A stretch of 64,000 nt of DNA from Daphnia pulex. Taxonomy: Eukaryota > Arthropoda > Branchiopoda > Diplostraca > Daphniidae. The notes beneath the pieces are model-generated. The model made no database searches and had not been told where the DNA came from. It was given only the letters and a program-made list of their open reading frames with translations. Shown here one piece after another: positions 53,219-64,000 of the stretch (position 1 is its first letter; every line of letters begins with the position of its first letter). Position numbers and translations under genes: made by a program. The stretch is from the NCBI RefSeq assembly GCF_021134715.1, contig NC_060028.1, positions 4,734,501 to 4,798,500 on the forward strand, given 5' to 3'.

Positions 53219-53775
53219 CTTGAAGCAGTCCCATTCTTCTTTCGCATCCAATTCAGGAGCATCATCATTGGCATCCAATCCAGGCGCATCATCAGCCATC
53301 TAAAAGAAATAACATTGATTAGTAAAACTACCATATCTTCAAACTAGGTAGATCAAATTAATCATAGATTGTTTTATAAAACATGAAAAAGTTTGTTTTA
53401 ATGAATGGTGTTGGGGCGTAGAAGAAAAGTTAAAAATTTGGTTGACGAGTGGAGGGAAGTTGATCAATTACATGTGTTCATTGTTCAACGATAGTTTCTT
53501 GAACTAACTTGAAATTGTTGCATCTCATTTTGAACATATCCAATCAAACTATCAATCAATCCTAACCTAACCTAACCAACCTAACCTAACCAACTTTTTC
53601 ATGAAGCAATCCAGAAATGTTTGTAAACAATTACCTCGTAAATCAAAAGTTCACTTCTGCCTGAAAAGTTCAGCGTACTCGCATGTGCGTTGCACAAAAT
53701 GTCGAACGTGTAACTTGATGACGTGGCGCCTTCAGAGTTCATCCGTGGGAGATGTCGGATCATTATTTTAGCTGT
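53219..53775 (-). CDS. Two exons of an unidentified gene
   Basis: On the minus strand a block from ~53772 (acceptor TTGATTACAG) to ~53634 reads IMIRHLPRMNSEGATSSSYT and ends LLIYE before GTAATTG. A second block (~53298-53219) follows an acceptor (TTCTTTTAG) and reads MADDAPGLDANDDAPELDA, ending EEWDCF before GTAAGT. The two join in frame. The acidic repeat DDAPGLDAN is unusual. I do not recognise a family and see no end of the gene. It could be part of a decayed gene or of a transposon. Confidence 0.3.
53561..53595. repeat. Short interstitial telomere-type repeat (CCTAA/TTAGG)
   Basis: Six or seven CCTAA units with two CCAA interruptions. TTAGG is the ancestral arthropod telomere repeat. Confidence 0.7.
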
Positions 53776-53779
53776 AATC

Positions 53780-54685
53780 AAGTTTGGAAAAAAAAAACAT
53801 GGGAAAAAAATGTCAGGGGGTTGTGTGCTTACTGTCATCTAGAAATGTCTTTTTTCAACGCAAAATAAGTGGAAAGGATGGGTGATAAGCATATTGTTTA
53901 AATGACAGTAAGCGCACAACCAATTTTGTTGCGGTACTATTATTTTTCGCGCCTTTTTTTTTTGGGGGGGGGGGGTAGATATTTATGGACTCGGGCGTAC
54001 GTGTCCAGCGTGACCCCGCTCTCCCCTACAGCTGCATAATAAATATGAAAAACAAAAATTTCACCGAGAAGAGAAAACAAATTTGCGAATTTTTTCCTAA
54101 TATTTTTTTACTTTTTTTAATAACTCGTAAAATGTTTGCCGTATGTGTTTCAAATTTTAACACAGCGGACAATAGAAACTTATATTGCCTGTAAAAATAT
54201 TTTTAAGGCCAGCACTGTATAACATGGGACGGCGTAAAAAGTGGGAATGGTCTTTCCTAGAAGTTTACATTTTGTGTTTTTTTAACCAGACTGCTTAGTT
54301 ATTTTGGACAGACGTCTGTACCAAGTTAGACAGGGAATTAAAAGAGTGATGGGATGAATAAATATTATGAAAAAACCGAAAATGTAGATGTCGCGATGAA
54401 GTGAAAAAAATTAGGAAATGATAACTTCAAAACTGAGAAGATTTCTTATCAGGAAAGAATTACAACTTTTAAATAGGGTTAAAATGTAAGTGGCGCAATA
54501 GTTTATCATCAAGATAGGCCAATTTTCTTGTCCTAAATGGCCCCCAGAGACCCTTCTCTACTAAAATGTGAATTACGTCTCAACTATCAAACTTAAAAAT
54601 AAAAATTTTAAAAATGTAGGCGAATGACTGGCCTATGTTTTGTTGTGAGCAGTTTTTCTCTCACTTGTCAAACTTAAGCACAATG
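53780..54685. other. Interval without recognised gene
   Basis: It holds a G-run (~53965-53974) and CGTGTCCAGCGTGACCCC near 53998, also present near 37190. It is otherwise AT-rich. Confidence 0.4.
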
Positions 54686-54692
54686 GCACCGT

Positions 54693-54976
54693 CAGAGCTA
54701 TAGATGCCTGGTCGGTTCACGGCTGTGTTGGCTTCCCCATCCCGGTTTCAGGGTAAACGTAAGCCGATTTGGAAACTTTAAAAAGCGCCTCTAGTGAGTG
54801 TGTCAGCTAAAACGTCCAGCTACTTTTGAGAGCCTAGATGGCTCTTTTTAAAGTTTCTACTTCACAATTCTGACAGGCCCCGCCCTAAAACCCTCTGAAA
54901 ATCGGCTTACGTTTACCCTGAAACCGGGATGGGGAAGCCAACACAGCCGTGAACCGACCAGGCATCTATAGCTCTG
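54693..54976. mobile_element. 284-bp hAT-type foldback MITE
   Basis: Long inverted repeats of about 80 bp begin CAGAGCTATAGATGCCTGGT and contain GGCTGTGTTGGCTTCCCC. GCACCGT is duplicated on both sides (54686-54692 and 54977-54983). CAGAG ends with a 7-8 bp duplication fit the hAT superfamily. One end of a relative is at 47394. Confidence 0.82.
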
Positions 54977-54983
54977 GCACCGT

Positions 54984-55353
54984 TAGTGGGAAAAAATTTG
55001 CGATTTTTCCGGGTTTTTTTTAACATCTAAAAAAAACCACGTGATTTTCATGAAACTCGGCTAAGATAATAGTTGACACTTAATAAATAAGCTGTAGAGA
55101 AATATTTTTTAAAAAATCATTCTATCTCTTTTTCTCGATTCTCTAAAATTGTCCAAGATGGGTCAGGTTTCCCCTATTTTTACAAAAGAAAAGGAATTCA
55201 CAATTTAAAAATTAAAAAAATCAAAATTCTAAAGATGTAGCAATGACCTCTGGTTGTTTTGGCGTGGAACTCAATCATCAACTGATTTTTTAGGTTAAGA
55301 TTGCAAAATTTCCAAAAAATTTTTATCCAATAATTAGATACTGTCTCTGTGGA
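54984..55353. other. Interval without recognised gene
   Basis: No gene, RNA gene or dispersed repeat could be supported here. It is AT-rich and lies between the foldback MITE and the 3' end of the unidentified minus-strand exons. Confidence 0.35.
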
Positions 55354-55720
55354 TCATTCGGGATCATCTTCCTCGTTTCTTTGGTAAACGACATTATCCC
55401 CTCTGCTTAAGATATCAAACTTCTGCACCGAACTTGTTAACACGTCATTTTCATAAGCATGAGCATAATCAGTGCGGTAACTCTCACTAATATGGACCAT
55501 TCCCCATGGAAAACAGCCAAAGTAAGTCTGCTTACCTAAAAGCTAGTTGATATCTACCAGTATTTACTCGTCATACCAACAGAAATCAATGTACCAAAAT
55601 TAAGGTCATCATCAACATCCACCAAAAAGGAAAAGAATAACTGATGAAACCAAACCAATCCAGTTCCGCCATCTTTTTCGACTGTGGCTACATTGGATCC
55701 TCAAATCAACTGGAGAAAAT
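55354..55720 (-). CDS. 3' exons of an unidentified gene
   Basis: A minus-strand open block (~55536-55354) reads TYFGCFPWGMVHISESYRTD, then AHAYENDVLTSSVQKFDILS, and ends RNEEDDPE with a TGA stop. It follows a pyrimidine-rich acceptor. Just upstream (~55720-55570) another open block gives VDVDDDLNFGTLISVGMTS. Composition looks truly coding, and the acidic C-terminus is natural. I could not name the family. Upstream exons are not visible, so the gene is probably truncated. Confidence 0.35.
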
Positions 55721-56054
55721 AGCTAACAAGCGCTAACAAGCTTTGGGTTGTAGGGCCTACAGGGATTATCACAAACAAAGGTAACAAAATATTGGAGAAA
55801 TATTTGATGGTCAGTTTTTTGAGGATGACATTTAATGAGGGGCGTTAATTCCATTCGCACTAGTGTCTAGCCAGGGCAGGGTTGAAATCCGCCCAGGGGC
55901 CCATCTTTTTGTAAAAAAATTGTATTCCCCACTATTAGCATATGACATAGTATATGTCCTATTTCGTAGACAATATTGTTCGCGAATTGTAGAAAACTGT
56001 AGCTCCCTTTCCGTAAGACGATAGTGTCCACTTTGAAAGTGGACATTTTTCTTA

Positions 56055-56187
56055 GGGGGCATGACGTCATGCAAAGTTATGAACCAATAATTGGATTTTA
56101 TGGTGTCCGAGTGTGGACCGATCGACCTCCTTTCTAACACAGCTATTTAAACCTAAACGTCCTTGAGAATAAACAAGGACAACGGTG
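56055..56187 (+). repeat. LTR-like dispersed repeat, copy 2
   Basis: It matches 52907-53037 with few differences (CACGC/CATGC, GACCGG/GACCGA). Confidence 0.5.
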
Positions 56188-56189
56188 TA

Positions 56190-57212
56190 TACGTAAGCAA
56201 TGCACTATTTGAATTTACCTATAATTTGCACGTTCTAGATTCAAATGAACCCCTAAATAATTTAACTCCGATTAAGCATTACGGTTTGCCGTGTTCTTCA
56301 AACTTGCCAAAATTCACATCCTATTATACATTATATACGTCTTCTGTCCATCGTCTCACGCAAGGTCTCACGCTCTTCTCTTGGTTCTATTTCGTGCTTC
56401 CCGTTTTTCCCACTTCCATTGATCGTGAATTTCCACTCCCGGCGATCTTATCAAATATCGGGAACATTGATTTAAGCTGCCATACGTGAGAGACAACAAC
56501 AATTTAATTCAATTGACATAAAAGATTGAGCTATTGATTTCTAACGGGAGGGGGTGATGAAGGATATACGATGCGGGTCTACTGATAATGTTTTATTTTA
56601 GAACTTGTATTCGATTATTTTACATGAAGATATGATCTACCCTTGTGTATATTTTTGCTGAAACAATAATCACCACCCACAAGATTTTTACGCTTCGCGG
56701 ATGTGGATAAAAGAAACGAGAATAAGTGGTTAATTAACTATGGGAGCTACTATGGTTTACCGGGCCGCGGCCGCCTTTCACTCACGCGTTCTAGCCACTA
56801 AAGCTAATTATTCACTCAATTTACTTATGCTAGGAGAATATTCACGCAACACGTGGCTTTACTTACACATTAAAGTGAGAAAAAATCGATGTAAGCCAGT
56901 AACAAAATCTATGTAAACTACAATCGTGTTTACAGGCTCTTAAGTAACAAGTAACTGTTCGATGTCAAAGCAGGTAGTTTGATTTTTTATGCATCGCCAT
57001 GACCAAGTTTTTTGCACAATTATGAAGACGATCTACTGTATCGTAAAGTAAGATATCAGAAGATTTTATTGTAATTGGGAAAAATATTGTGTATTCGCTT
57101 TAATCCATAACACAAAACAATACATTAATACGACTTTCTCTTCATCCCTCGCAATTCGTGGTTTTCCCTTGACCCTGCTATACAAGTGCGGCCTAGATTT
57201 TAAGGAAGGTTT
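56190..57212. other. Interval without recognised gene; 3' flank of the first chitin-binding gene
   Basis: No gene could be supported. The 3' end of this interval should hold the 3' UTR of the minus-strand gene that stops at 57213. Confidence 0.4.
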
Positions 57213-58383
57213 TTAAGCTGAGTACTTTTCGGATTCGGGGGGATAGTAGTTGGCGCTAAACACACAAACAAACAAATAATTAGATCCCTTTCTTTCGTTT
57301 ATCAATAAAAATGTCGTGCTTAAATTACCAAGCTGGAACGTTTTCTGGAGCTCCGCAAGCACCGATAGACTTGTCGAATACAGTTTTAGCTCCGCAGACG
57401 TTCAGTCTTGGTTTATTTCCCTCAATGCAGACGAAGTAGCGAGCGCAATCGGTCTGACAAATTAAATGAGCCCAATGAAAATGTTTAATTTATACATGGT
57501 TGTTCTTTAAAAATGAGCACTTTCTTTTTAAAAAAATATCGCATTGCAAAGTTTAAGGTTGATATTACCGGGTGTCCGTAGACTGGGTTGGTGGCAGCGA
57601 CATATTCGTCAACGTCAGGGCATTTGAAGCCGAGGAAAGCTATAGATAACACGTACAAAAATTATGCAAAATTATACTTATTAATTAGAAAAAAATCAGG
57701 ATAGAAAAAAGAATCGGTACCTTCGACGTTGCAAGTAGGAACCTGGTCTGGCCATTCGCAGCGCCAGAGAGTTGGGTGCCAAGCTAATCCTTCGGGACAT
57801 TTAAACTGGTGCTCAACTCCATCCACACAGTTGACGAAATCACCGCAGCTGTTGTCGGAGCCAGTCTTGAACATGCCCCATTTGCGAGCGCAGTTGCCCG
57901 ATGGTCCCTCAGCAGCTGTAACCGACAATAATATTTCACTGATTTACAACTCTTCCGAAACGTTTTCATTGCATATTAATAACACACGATATCGATTAGA
58001 TAAATCCATCATTTGTATGAACTTACGTGGAATAGTCCTCTTGCCGCATTCGACATCAACAGGGTAGTCACATGGGTAGCGGAAAGCAGCGGCTTTTTCG
58101 TTCACCAAGAGACCGTCGGGGCAGGAGACCTCCTCGGCGACACCTTCACGGCATTCCCAAAACTTCTCACATCGGGATTCATCCGGAAAGTAGCCGTTGG
58201 GGTACGGGCAGTTGTAGGCTATATAGTTGTTGAATCACAAAATCCAAAAACAAACAGGCAAGGAAATTAATTTAAAAAAAATAATAAGACTTTAGATTGG
58301 CAATACGTGAGTTGTAGTAATTTAACAATACCTTGTGTCCAGCCGATAAGAGCCAACGTAATAACAAACTGTAGGACAGCCAT
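57213..58383 (-). CDS. Obstructor-like chitin-binding protein with three CBM14 domains (225 aa)
   Basis: Exons 58332-58383, 58027-58218, 57721-57915, 57569-57639, 57329-57453 and 57213-57255 have GT-AG borders and consistent phases (678 nt). A signal peptide (MAVLQFVITLALIGWTQG) is followed by three cysteine-patterned CBM14 domains: NGYFPDESRCEKFWECREG (first), GDFVNCVDG...LAWHPTLWRCEWP (second) and GHPTDCARYFVC...CGAPENVPAWC (third). The tail is YYPPESEKYSA. The order and spacing match the obstructor/Gasp family, secreted proteins that bind chitin and organise cuticle or tracheal lining in arthropods. Family members are usually 220-280 residues, so it is full length. It is the first of three related genes here, transcribed away from the others. 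Which obstructor subtype it is cannot be fixed by eye. Confidence 0.9.
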
Positions 58384-59538
58384 ATTCGAGATTAAGTACG
58401 ACGTGGTGTTGTTCACTTGCGAGTCTTCCACTGACTGATGCCGAGAACTGTTCACGAACTGCAGATGAATGCAAAGTTTCTCGAAGGTTTTAAAAAAAAA
58501 TTGAAAAGAGAAAGGTTCGCTACTTTGAAGGAACGATGACGTTCTCTAAAAAAAAGGTTAGAATGCGTGAAGTCTGGAGAAGGGAAAAAAACGGAAAAGC
58601 ACCTTTCACATTGGCGTTAGACTATGGAAGAAGTTCCGTGTAAACCCTGAGCAATCATTTGCCAATCTACGCGCTATAGCAATAGCATGCTATACACTCA
58701 CAGAAATATCTATAGGAAAAGGCATACAAAAAAATGTTAAAACTTCAAGGACTTTTCTATAAAACCCATCATCGTTTGGTTTTTCTATGAATAAATTTGA
58801 CTTTTGTCTGTATACAAAGACTTGACACAGCAATTATTCGGGAAACATCAGTTATATATATCCGAATTTCATTTAATTTTGACTTTATATGGGAATGCAT
58901 TTATATTATTAGCAAATAAAACGCTATTGAAAGCTGTCACTCGATTGGGCCCGTGGTAGGGTTTATAGACTTTCACGTGTGTGTGTGTAAATTTTTAGAT
59001 TTCGGTGCGGTGTGTTTTGTCTTCTTGTCCTTCTGTACTCGAGTGAAAGTAGTCAAACCGGTCAGCGTTTTGCTTAAGGGAAAACGTGGGAAAACTTGGA
59101 AAAAAACTATTCTTTTAATTCATGATTTCTAAATTACAGCTAAGGTTTCCTCGGTGAGTGTGGTGAGACTGATTCACGGAAAGGGTGAAACAATGTATAG
59201 ACGAATTGAGAGCTAAAAAAAAATTCGCACACCCCAAAATTGTGTACTGAAAGTATGTAGACTCTCTCTACTGGGGGCTGAGGACATTATGCCGGCAGGA
59301 GAATGTTCACAATTTTATTATTTTGCCTTCCCGAAGGGTTAGCTGTTTGCCTTCGCGGTGATAGCCGCACCTTTTTTTTAAGAGGTTTTCTTTTTATCTA
59401 GTCCATTCCACCAAAATAAATATAAAACCATTTCAACAGTTGCTATAGTCAAATAGAATTTTTACTTAGAAATGGATCACATAATACACAAGAAATTATT
59501 TCTATAAGATCATCGATTGAGTAATGAAAAAAAAAACG
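58384..59538. other. Intergenic region between two obstructor-like genes
   Basis: It contains the promoter of the 225-aa gene and the 3' flank of the 310-aa gene, both on the minus strand. I see no further gene. Confidence 0.45.
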
Positions 59539-61548
59539 TTATTCTTCGTCCAAATCGGATTTATCGGAATCGATCGGATCTTCCTGAACTAGGCCGAAAC
59601 GATTAGTTCCCGTAGACAAACGGCGCATTGGCTGGTGGCTTTTCGATTTGGCCACTTCTCCTGGCTCGACTCTGGCAACAGACACTGCTGGAGCAGCTGT
59701 CCGGACAGCTGAGTTGTTGATCCTTCTAGACGAAAGTGCCGGCGCGACAGTGGCATCAGGAATGCCATCCTCTTCAATCGGATCATCCTCTCCATACCAC
59801 TTTTCACTACGTCAAAAAGGACAGACAGGTTAGACACGCATTTTTATTTGCAGGGACGATCGAATTGCAGCAGTAAATCTTACCATCCACGGACATTTTG
59901 GGGCTGATCACAGCGACCAGACACCGGATTAAAAACCAATCCATACGTGCACCCTCCAAGACTACAGAAAAGTAAAATAGATTAAAATCTATCAGAAATA
60001 CAGGTAAAAAAAATCTTGTGTAGTGAAAGACAAACCGTGGCATTCCGGTTAAAAGACACATGTAGAAATGGCGACAGGAACTGTAATGCAAATATCAAAT
60101 GAAATAGATGATTTGTTTTATCATGAAATAAATCAGGATTATATTACGTCGGATGAGCAAGTCGATCGTGATCACCAAAACGAAGAGAAGCTGATGGATT
60201 GGCCCCCGATCCAATATTAGGACACACGAAATTGAGAACTTCTGTAAAAGTAATCGAGAGCGTTCAGTGAGTCGTGATAATTGAATGTGAAATCCATGGA
60301 CGATTCCTTTGTATAGGATATCAACTTACGGGATGCGCTGCAATTGGGTCTGTTTGTTTGATCGGCGTGAACGCAGGCTCCAACCAATGGCTCGAAAATT
60401 ACACCCGGAGGGCACGCAATGAGAGTATGTTGTCCGTCGGTGCAGTGATAGAACTGCAATACGATAGCGACGAATAATTTTAAATTTTATGTTAATGCAA
60501 GAAACAATGGTACAATTATCTGGGTAAATAAATTATTAATAAGATACTAACCTTATCGCAAGATCCCTTCACAGGGAACATTCCATTTCGGCGTGGACAA
60601 TTAGAAGTTGGTCGAGGATTTTCTGTAAAAAAAAAATTATGTAAGACTGGAGCAGCGCAGTGCTAAAAACCGGTCACGTTTTTTTCAAGGAACCGACGAC
60701 CTTATCTAGTTCATCACTAAGTGGCACCTTTCGTTATTTAACATGTAGGTTATTATACCCAAAGAACTCCTAGTGTATGCATTTTGCATGTAAAGATTGT
60801 AAGCAATGCTAATGTTGAAACACCCAACGACCTTGTCGCTTCGATAGTTTCAACTGTCAACCACTAGATGGAAGCACAATATGGGACTGAATTTGAAAGG
60901 TAATCTTCAAAGTGCGCAACGGTCGTTATTGATAAAAACATTAGGAGGAACGAAAATGTTTTCAATAAATTACGACTGTTTTAATCAATTTAAAAAATCT
61001 AGCTATCCTTTGTCAGTAAATCTAGCCTACAGGAAAAACGTTTTAGATTCAGGCTACAGATTCGCTAAGTTACCGATTTAGAAGCAAAACAAGTAAAGAG
61101 AGATCGAAAAAGTAAATAATTTACGTTGTGTTTTCCTGTCGCCACATTGGACAGCATGGGGTAGTTCACATTTATCCTTTGTGATGTCAAACACGAGACC
61201 GTCGTCGCAAAATTCTTCTGTCGCCTATAAACGAATACCGGTACAATTAGTTTAAAGAATTACATTCATGCTTGTGTCTGATCACATTCCCGACGAAATG
61301 TCTTACCGTTCCGTTGAGACAAACATAGTACTTGTCACAAAATTCATCGTCTTCTATCATGTAGGGGCGAAGACTTAGTTCGCAACGAGGTGTCGGCAAT
61401 GCAGCGCCAGCTAGAATTAATTATACGAAAATGAAATTATTAAATTAACCATGAATATGTTAGAAGAAAATAACGGGCGAATGTTTCTTTGTGACCTACC
61501 AATGCAGCCAACGAAGGCAGTAACAGCAAAGAGCGTTGGAATCCACAT
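59539..61548 (-). CDS. Obstructor-like chitin-binding protein with three CBM14 domains and an acidic tail (310 aa)
   Basis: Nine exons: 61500-61548, 61307-61410, 61125-61224, 60552-60622, 60330-60453, 60148-60241, 60036-60080, 59884-59961, 59539-59806; all GT-AG, phases agree (933 nt). A signal peptide (MWIPTLFAVTAFVGCIG) precedes CBM14 domains with DEFCDKYYVCLNG...CDDGLVFD, KGSCDKFYHCTDG...CPPGVIF, and HPTSCRHFYMCLL...CTYGLVFNPVSGRCDQP. After CEKWYGED comes an ~80-residue extension rich in Ser, Ala, Arg and Glu that ends in acidic SDKSDLDEE. Such a tail is longer than usual for the family and is probably disordered. Predicted to be secreted and to bind chitin. The start is set by the signal peptide. 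Its promoter region (61549-62071) is shared with the divergent gene on the plus strand. Confidence 0.9.
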
Positions 61549-62071
61549 GTTCACAGCGGATGATGCAACTGACGAATGGTTGATGTTGATCGTCTTCAAT
61601 TTAGTTTAAATAAGAAATAAATGGCCTTCAGATCAAGGCTATTGCATGTTTGATATTCCATATTAAACCAAAAAGGGGACATCATAACCCTTAATATTCT
61701 ACAGTATGACCCATGTTTTCGACGTATGGGCAAACAATACGGAGCTTAAGAGATTATTTTCCGACCTTGTTTTACCTGCGGGAATTCAATATTTAGAGGG
61801 ATGCGCACTGTCACCCAGCATTTTTACAGAGAATCACACACAGGCACAAGCATATAGAGTGAACCAATCAAACAAACAACCGGCTCGAGGGTGAATTTAA
61901 GCTCGAAAAAATCTTCCGCTATTCGCCAGATAGTCAGTCGCCAGGTCTCGTAAAATTTCCAGACTGTGAAGTAGATCCCAGCTTCAAAATGAGAATTTTA
62001 GTGTTTAAATTCATTTCACCAGGCTGCTTCGTTGAAGAACTTTCTTCGCAGTTTGTGGAGCAAAAATCAAC
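61549..62071. promoter_or_regulatory. Divergent promoter interval between two chitin-binding genes
   Basis: It is a 523-bp gap between head-to-head obstructor-like start codons at 61548 (minus) and 62072 (plus). AT-rich motifs near 61600-61620 on the minus-strand side could serve core promoter roles, but no site is certain. Shared regulation is inferred from geometry only. Confidence 0.4.
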
Positions 62072-63498
62072 ATGTTGAAAGCATTTCATCTGTCGATGCT
62101 TGGAATTGTTATTCTATCACTTTCAAGTGTTTCAACTAAACCCCAACACGGTAAACGACTATACAAATTGTGAAATAAATCGTTCGAATAATCGAATGAA
62201 TGTTTTAAAATAACCGTGGTGACTATTCTCAGGAGGCGTGATTAAGCAGGTGGAAATGGAATGCATCAAACGGTATACACTCTCGATCCCTATAAAATTT
62301 TCAGTTTCTTCGAAAAATCATTTAATCTTATTTAACTGCTTCACGTTATTAGTCCAAGGCCTTACAAAATTGCCGATAAAGAACAGGTAAATCATATTCT
62401 AATAATCATTTCAAATAATTTCGTGTCAATTAATTGAATTTAATTCAAATTAAATTTGCAGTGTGATAAATACTACATCTGCGACAACGGTGAGTTATCA
62501 TATGATAACTAAATTCACAAGATGAAACTAATATTTTGTTTCTTAATCTTATCCTTTCAAGGCGTGGCTATACCGCAACTGTAAGTCGATTAATTAAAGG
62601 ATTTAACTTTTACTAAGATTATTGTCATTTCAATTAGTTGTGAAGACGGCACGGTGTTTTATTTTTCCATTGGAAATTGCGTCCTACTGAATGGGGCGGA
62701 CTGCGATGGCCGACCTTTACTCCGTAAAACAATTTTTATCTATAGTTGCTTATCTTCGTTTTATGTAACTGCATTGTCCTTTGAAAATAGAGGAATCAAT
62801 CAAAACAAAGCATTGCCCAAAAAAAACAGGACTTTTCCCTCACGAGGATCCTGCTCAGTGCAATAAATATTACCAAGTATATCATATTTACACTTCAATA
62901 ATTAAACTAGATCTTGCTTTATTATCAATTAAATGCCAAATCAGTGTCTAGATGGTCGCCCGACATTAATTAAATGCCCTGATATGCTACTTTTCGATCG
63001 TTTGAGAGGTGTGTGTGATTACGCCGATCTAGCAGATACTTCAAACTGCCTTCTGGAACGTGAGTCTACCAATAATGAAAAAACAAAAAAAATTATTGCG
63101 ATTATATGGGGTTGAAACTTGAAACTTGAAACGCTGATCATTGTCAGTGTCCAGTTGAATCTACGAAATTAAAAAATATTGATTGCTTACAGCTTCCCCA
63201 GTCGTTTGCCCTGGAAATGCGACACCAGATGTAGGCAACCGTCTAATCGCTCATCCAACTGATTGCAACAAATTTTTCTTCTGCGAATCGGCAATTCCAC
63301 GACCACTTGCATGCGAAGAACACTTGGCGTTTGATTTGGCCACTTTAACATGCATCGAAAGATCAAAAGTCCATCGCTGGTAAATCCTTATTATTAATTT
63401 TTCAACACAATCGACTAACTGCAACGATGACGCAATTCAAAGTCCCCTCGGCGTTGGACAGTTTGCGAGAGGAACAACTACATCAAATCGCATCATAA
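62072..63498 (+). CDS. Obstructor-like chitin-binding protein with three CBM14 domains (223 aa)
   Basis: Exons 62072-62150, 62233-62272, 62353-62386, 62462-62489, 62562-62580, 62638-62723, 62830-62876, 62945-63059, 63193-63379 and 63462-63498 keep phase throughout (672 nt). Several are very short (19-40 nt). The signal peptide MLKAFHLSMLGIVILSLSSV is followed by CBM14 units with KEQCDKYYICDNG...CEDGTVFYFSIGNC, PAQCNKYYQ-CLDG...CPDMLLFDRLRGVC, and HPTDCNKFFFCES...CEEHLAFDLATLTC. The last exon is less certain: its acceptor (GTTGGACAG) has a poor pyrimidine tract. It supplies the final conserved Cys; reading through instead stops at 63383. Predicted to be secreted and to bind chitin. It is divergent from the 310-aa gene. 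Confidence 0.82.
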
Positions 63499-64000
63499 TT
63501 GGTCAAATAATTGATTTTTAATCTCATAATTTCCAGCATCCACGATTAAAGGGAAGCAGACACGTTTATTCCGGACCGAGACTTGCGTCGCATTGAGCAT
63601 ATACGAATTACATGACAAACGTAGACCTTCCATGGATGCCAAAATTAAGGAAAAATACAATAGAACAAAAGGAGGAAGAACAGAAGATGGAAAAAAATGA
63701 GAAAAAAAGAAACTAGAGTACTTACACAGACACATACACAAAAAAATCACTGTCAATTTTCGAATCGAACGCATAATACACCTGACAGATGCGATTCAGT
63801 GCGGAATTTCTTAGCCATTTTTCTTTTGTTTCGCTAAAAAAAGGAATTATTATATTTCCATTACAGACCTCTTTCGCCGACACACGAGGTCGTCACTAAT
63901 GGATTACACAATTGATTTTACTCAGCGGTCTCATTCATCCACCCTATAGTCCCGGTGTCCCACATTAGTTATAGTTTCTGTACATGGACGACTGCCACGT
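63499..64000. other. End of window, no gene supported
   Basis: It holds the 3' flank of the last chitin-binding gene. A 93-codon hydrophobic open stretch on the minus strand (63493-63774) has no family signature and is not called. Confidence 0.4.

Noticed and set aside
56163-56489. 108-codon plus-strand frame after the second LTR-like repeat
   Set aside because: No motif and composition like non-coding DNA. Not supportable as gag or any other gene.
63493-63774. 93-codon hydrophobic minus-strand frame at the window end
   Set aside because: It overlaps the 3' end of the chitin-binding gene and has no family signature.

Overview
This is a gene-sparse, repeat-rich piece of an arthropod nuclear genome, most likely a branchiopod crustacean such as Daphnia. 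The reasons are three-domain CBM14 (obstructor/Gasp-type) cuticle proteins, VEGFR/PVR-like and discoidin-domain receptor tyrosine kinases, short GT-AG introns, BEL/Pao, hAT, MULE and mariner-type transposons, and a short tract of the arthropod telomere repeat (TTAGG). The species call is inference; I could not run a search.

Layout. 0-4.4 kb: end of a hAT transposase with a subterminal repeat block, four tRNA-derived SINE copies and a repeat built on TTCAGGCCCA. 4.5-21.0 kb (minus strand): two tandem paralogues of a PVR/VEGFR-like receptor tyrosine kinase, both decayed by nonsense codons and frameshifts. Between them lies a broken MULE transposon with an Ulp1-type protease and PHD finger. Four copies (790-795 bp) of one unclassified DNA element with 9-bp TIRs (CCCAGATAG) and 2-bp target duplications are present: two inside the MULE and two inside exons of the second kinase paralogue. 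Each copy carries a tRNA-Glu-like module. 22-31.4 kb: unidentified coding remnants and an eroded BEL/Pao retrotransposon on the minus strand, split by a nested insertion that itself holds a mariner-like MITE.

32.8-44.1 kb (minus strand): a 22-exon discoidin domain receptor-like gene with an open frame of 932 residues. Its splice phases all agree, but the beta-3 lysine is lost and DFG is replaced by CFD, so it looks like a pseudokinase receptor. 47.9-49.8 kb: a leucine-rich-repeat gene, probably broken. 50.6-51.6 kb: a decayed RXYLT1/TMEM5-like gene. 52.9-56.2 kb: two copies of an LTR-like repeat, a TTAGG tract, a 284-bp hAT-type MITE and exons of unidentified genes.

57.2-63.5 kb: three intact obstructor-like chitin-binding genes, each with a signal peptide and three CBM14 domains. 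Two are on the minus strand and one on the plus strand, and the latter two are divergent from a shared ~520-bp interval. Their products should be secreted into cuticle or peritrophic matrix. Apart from this cluster, the DDR-like gene and possibly the LRR gene, most of the window is transposon sequence and gene remains.
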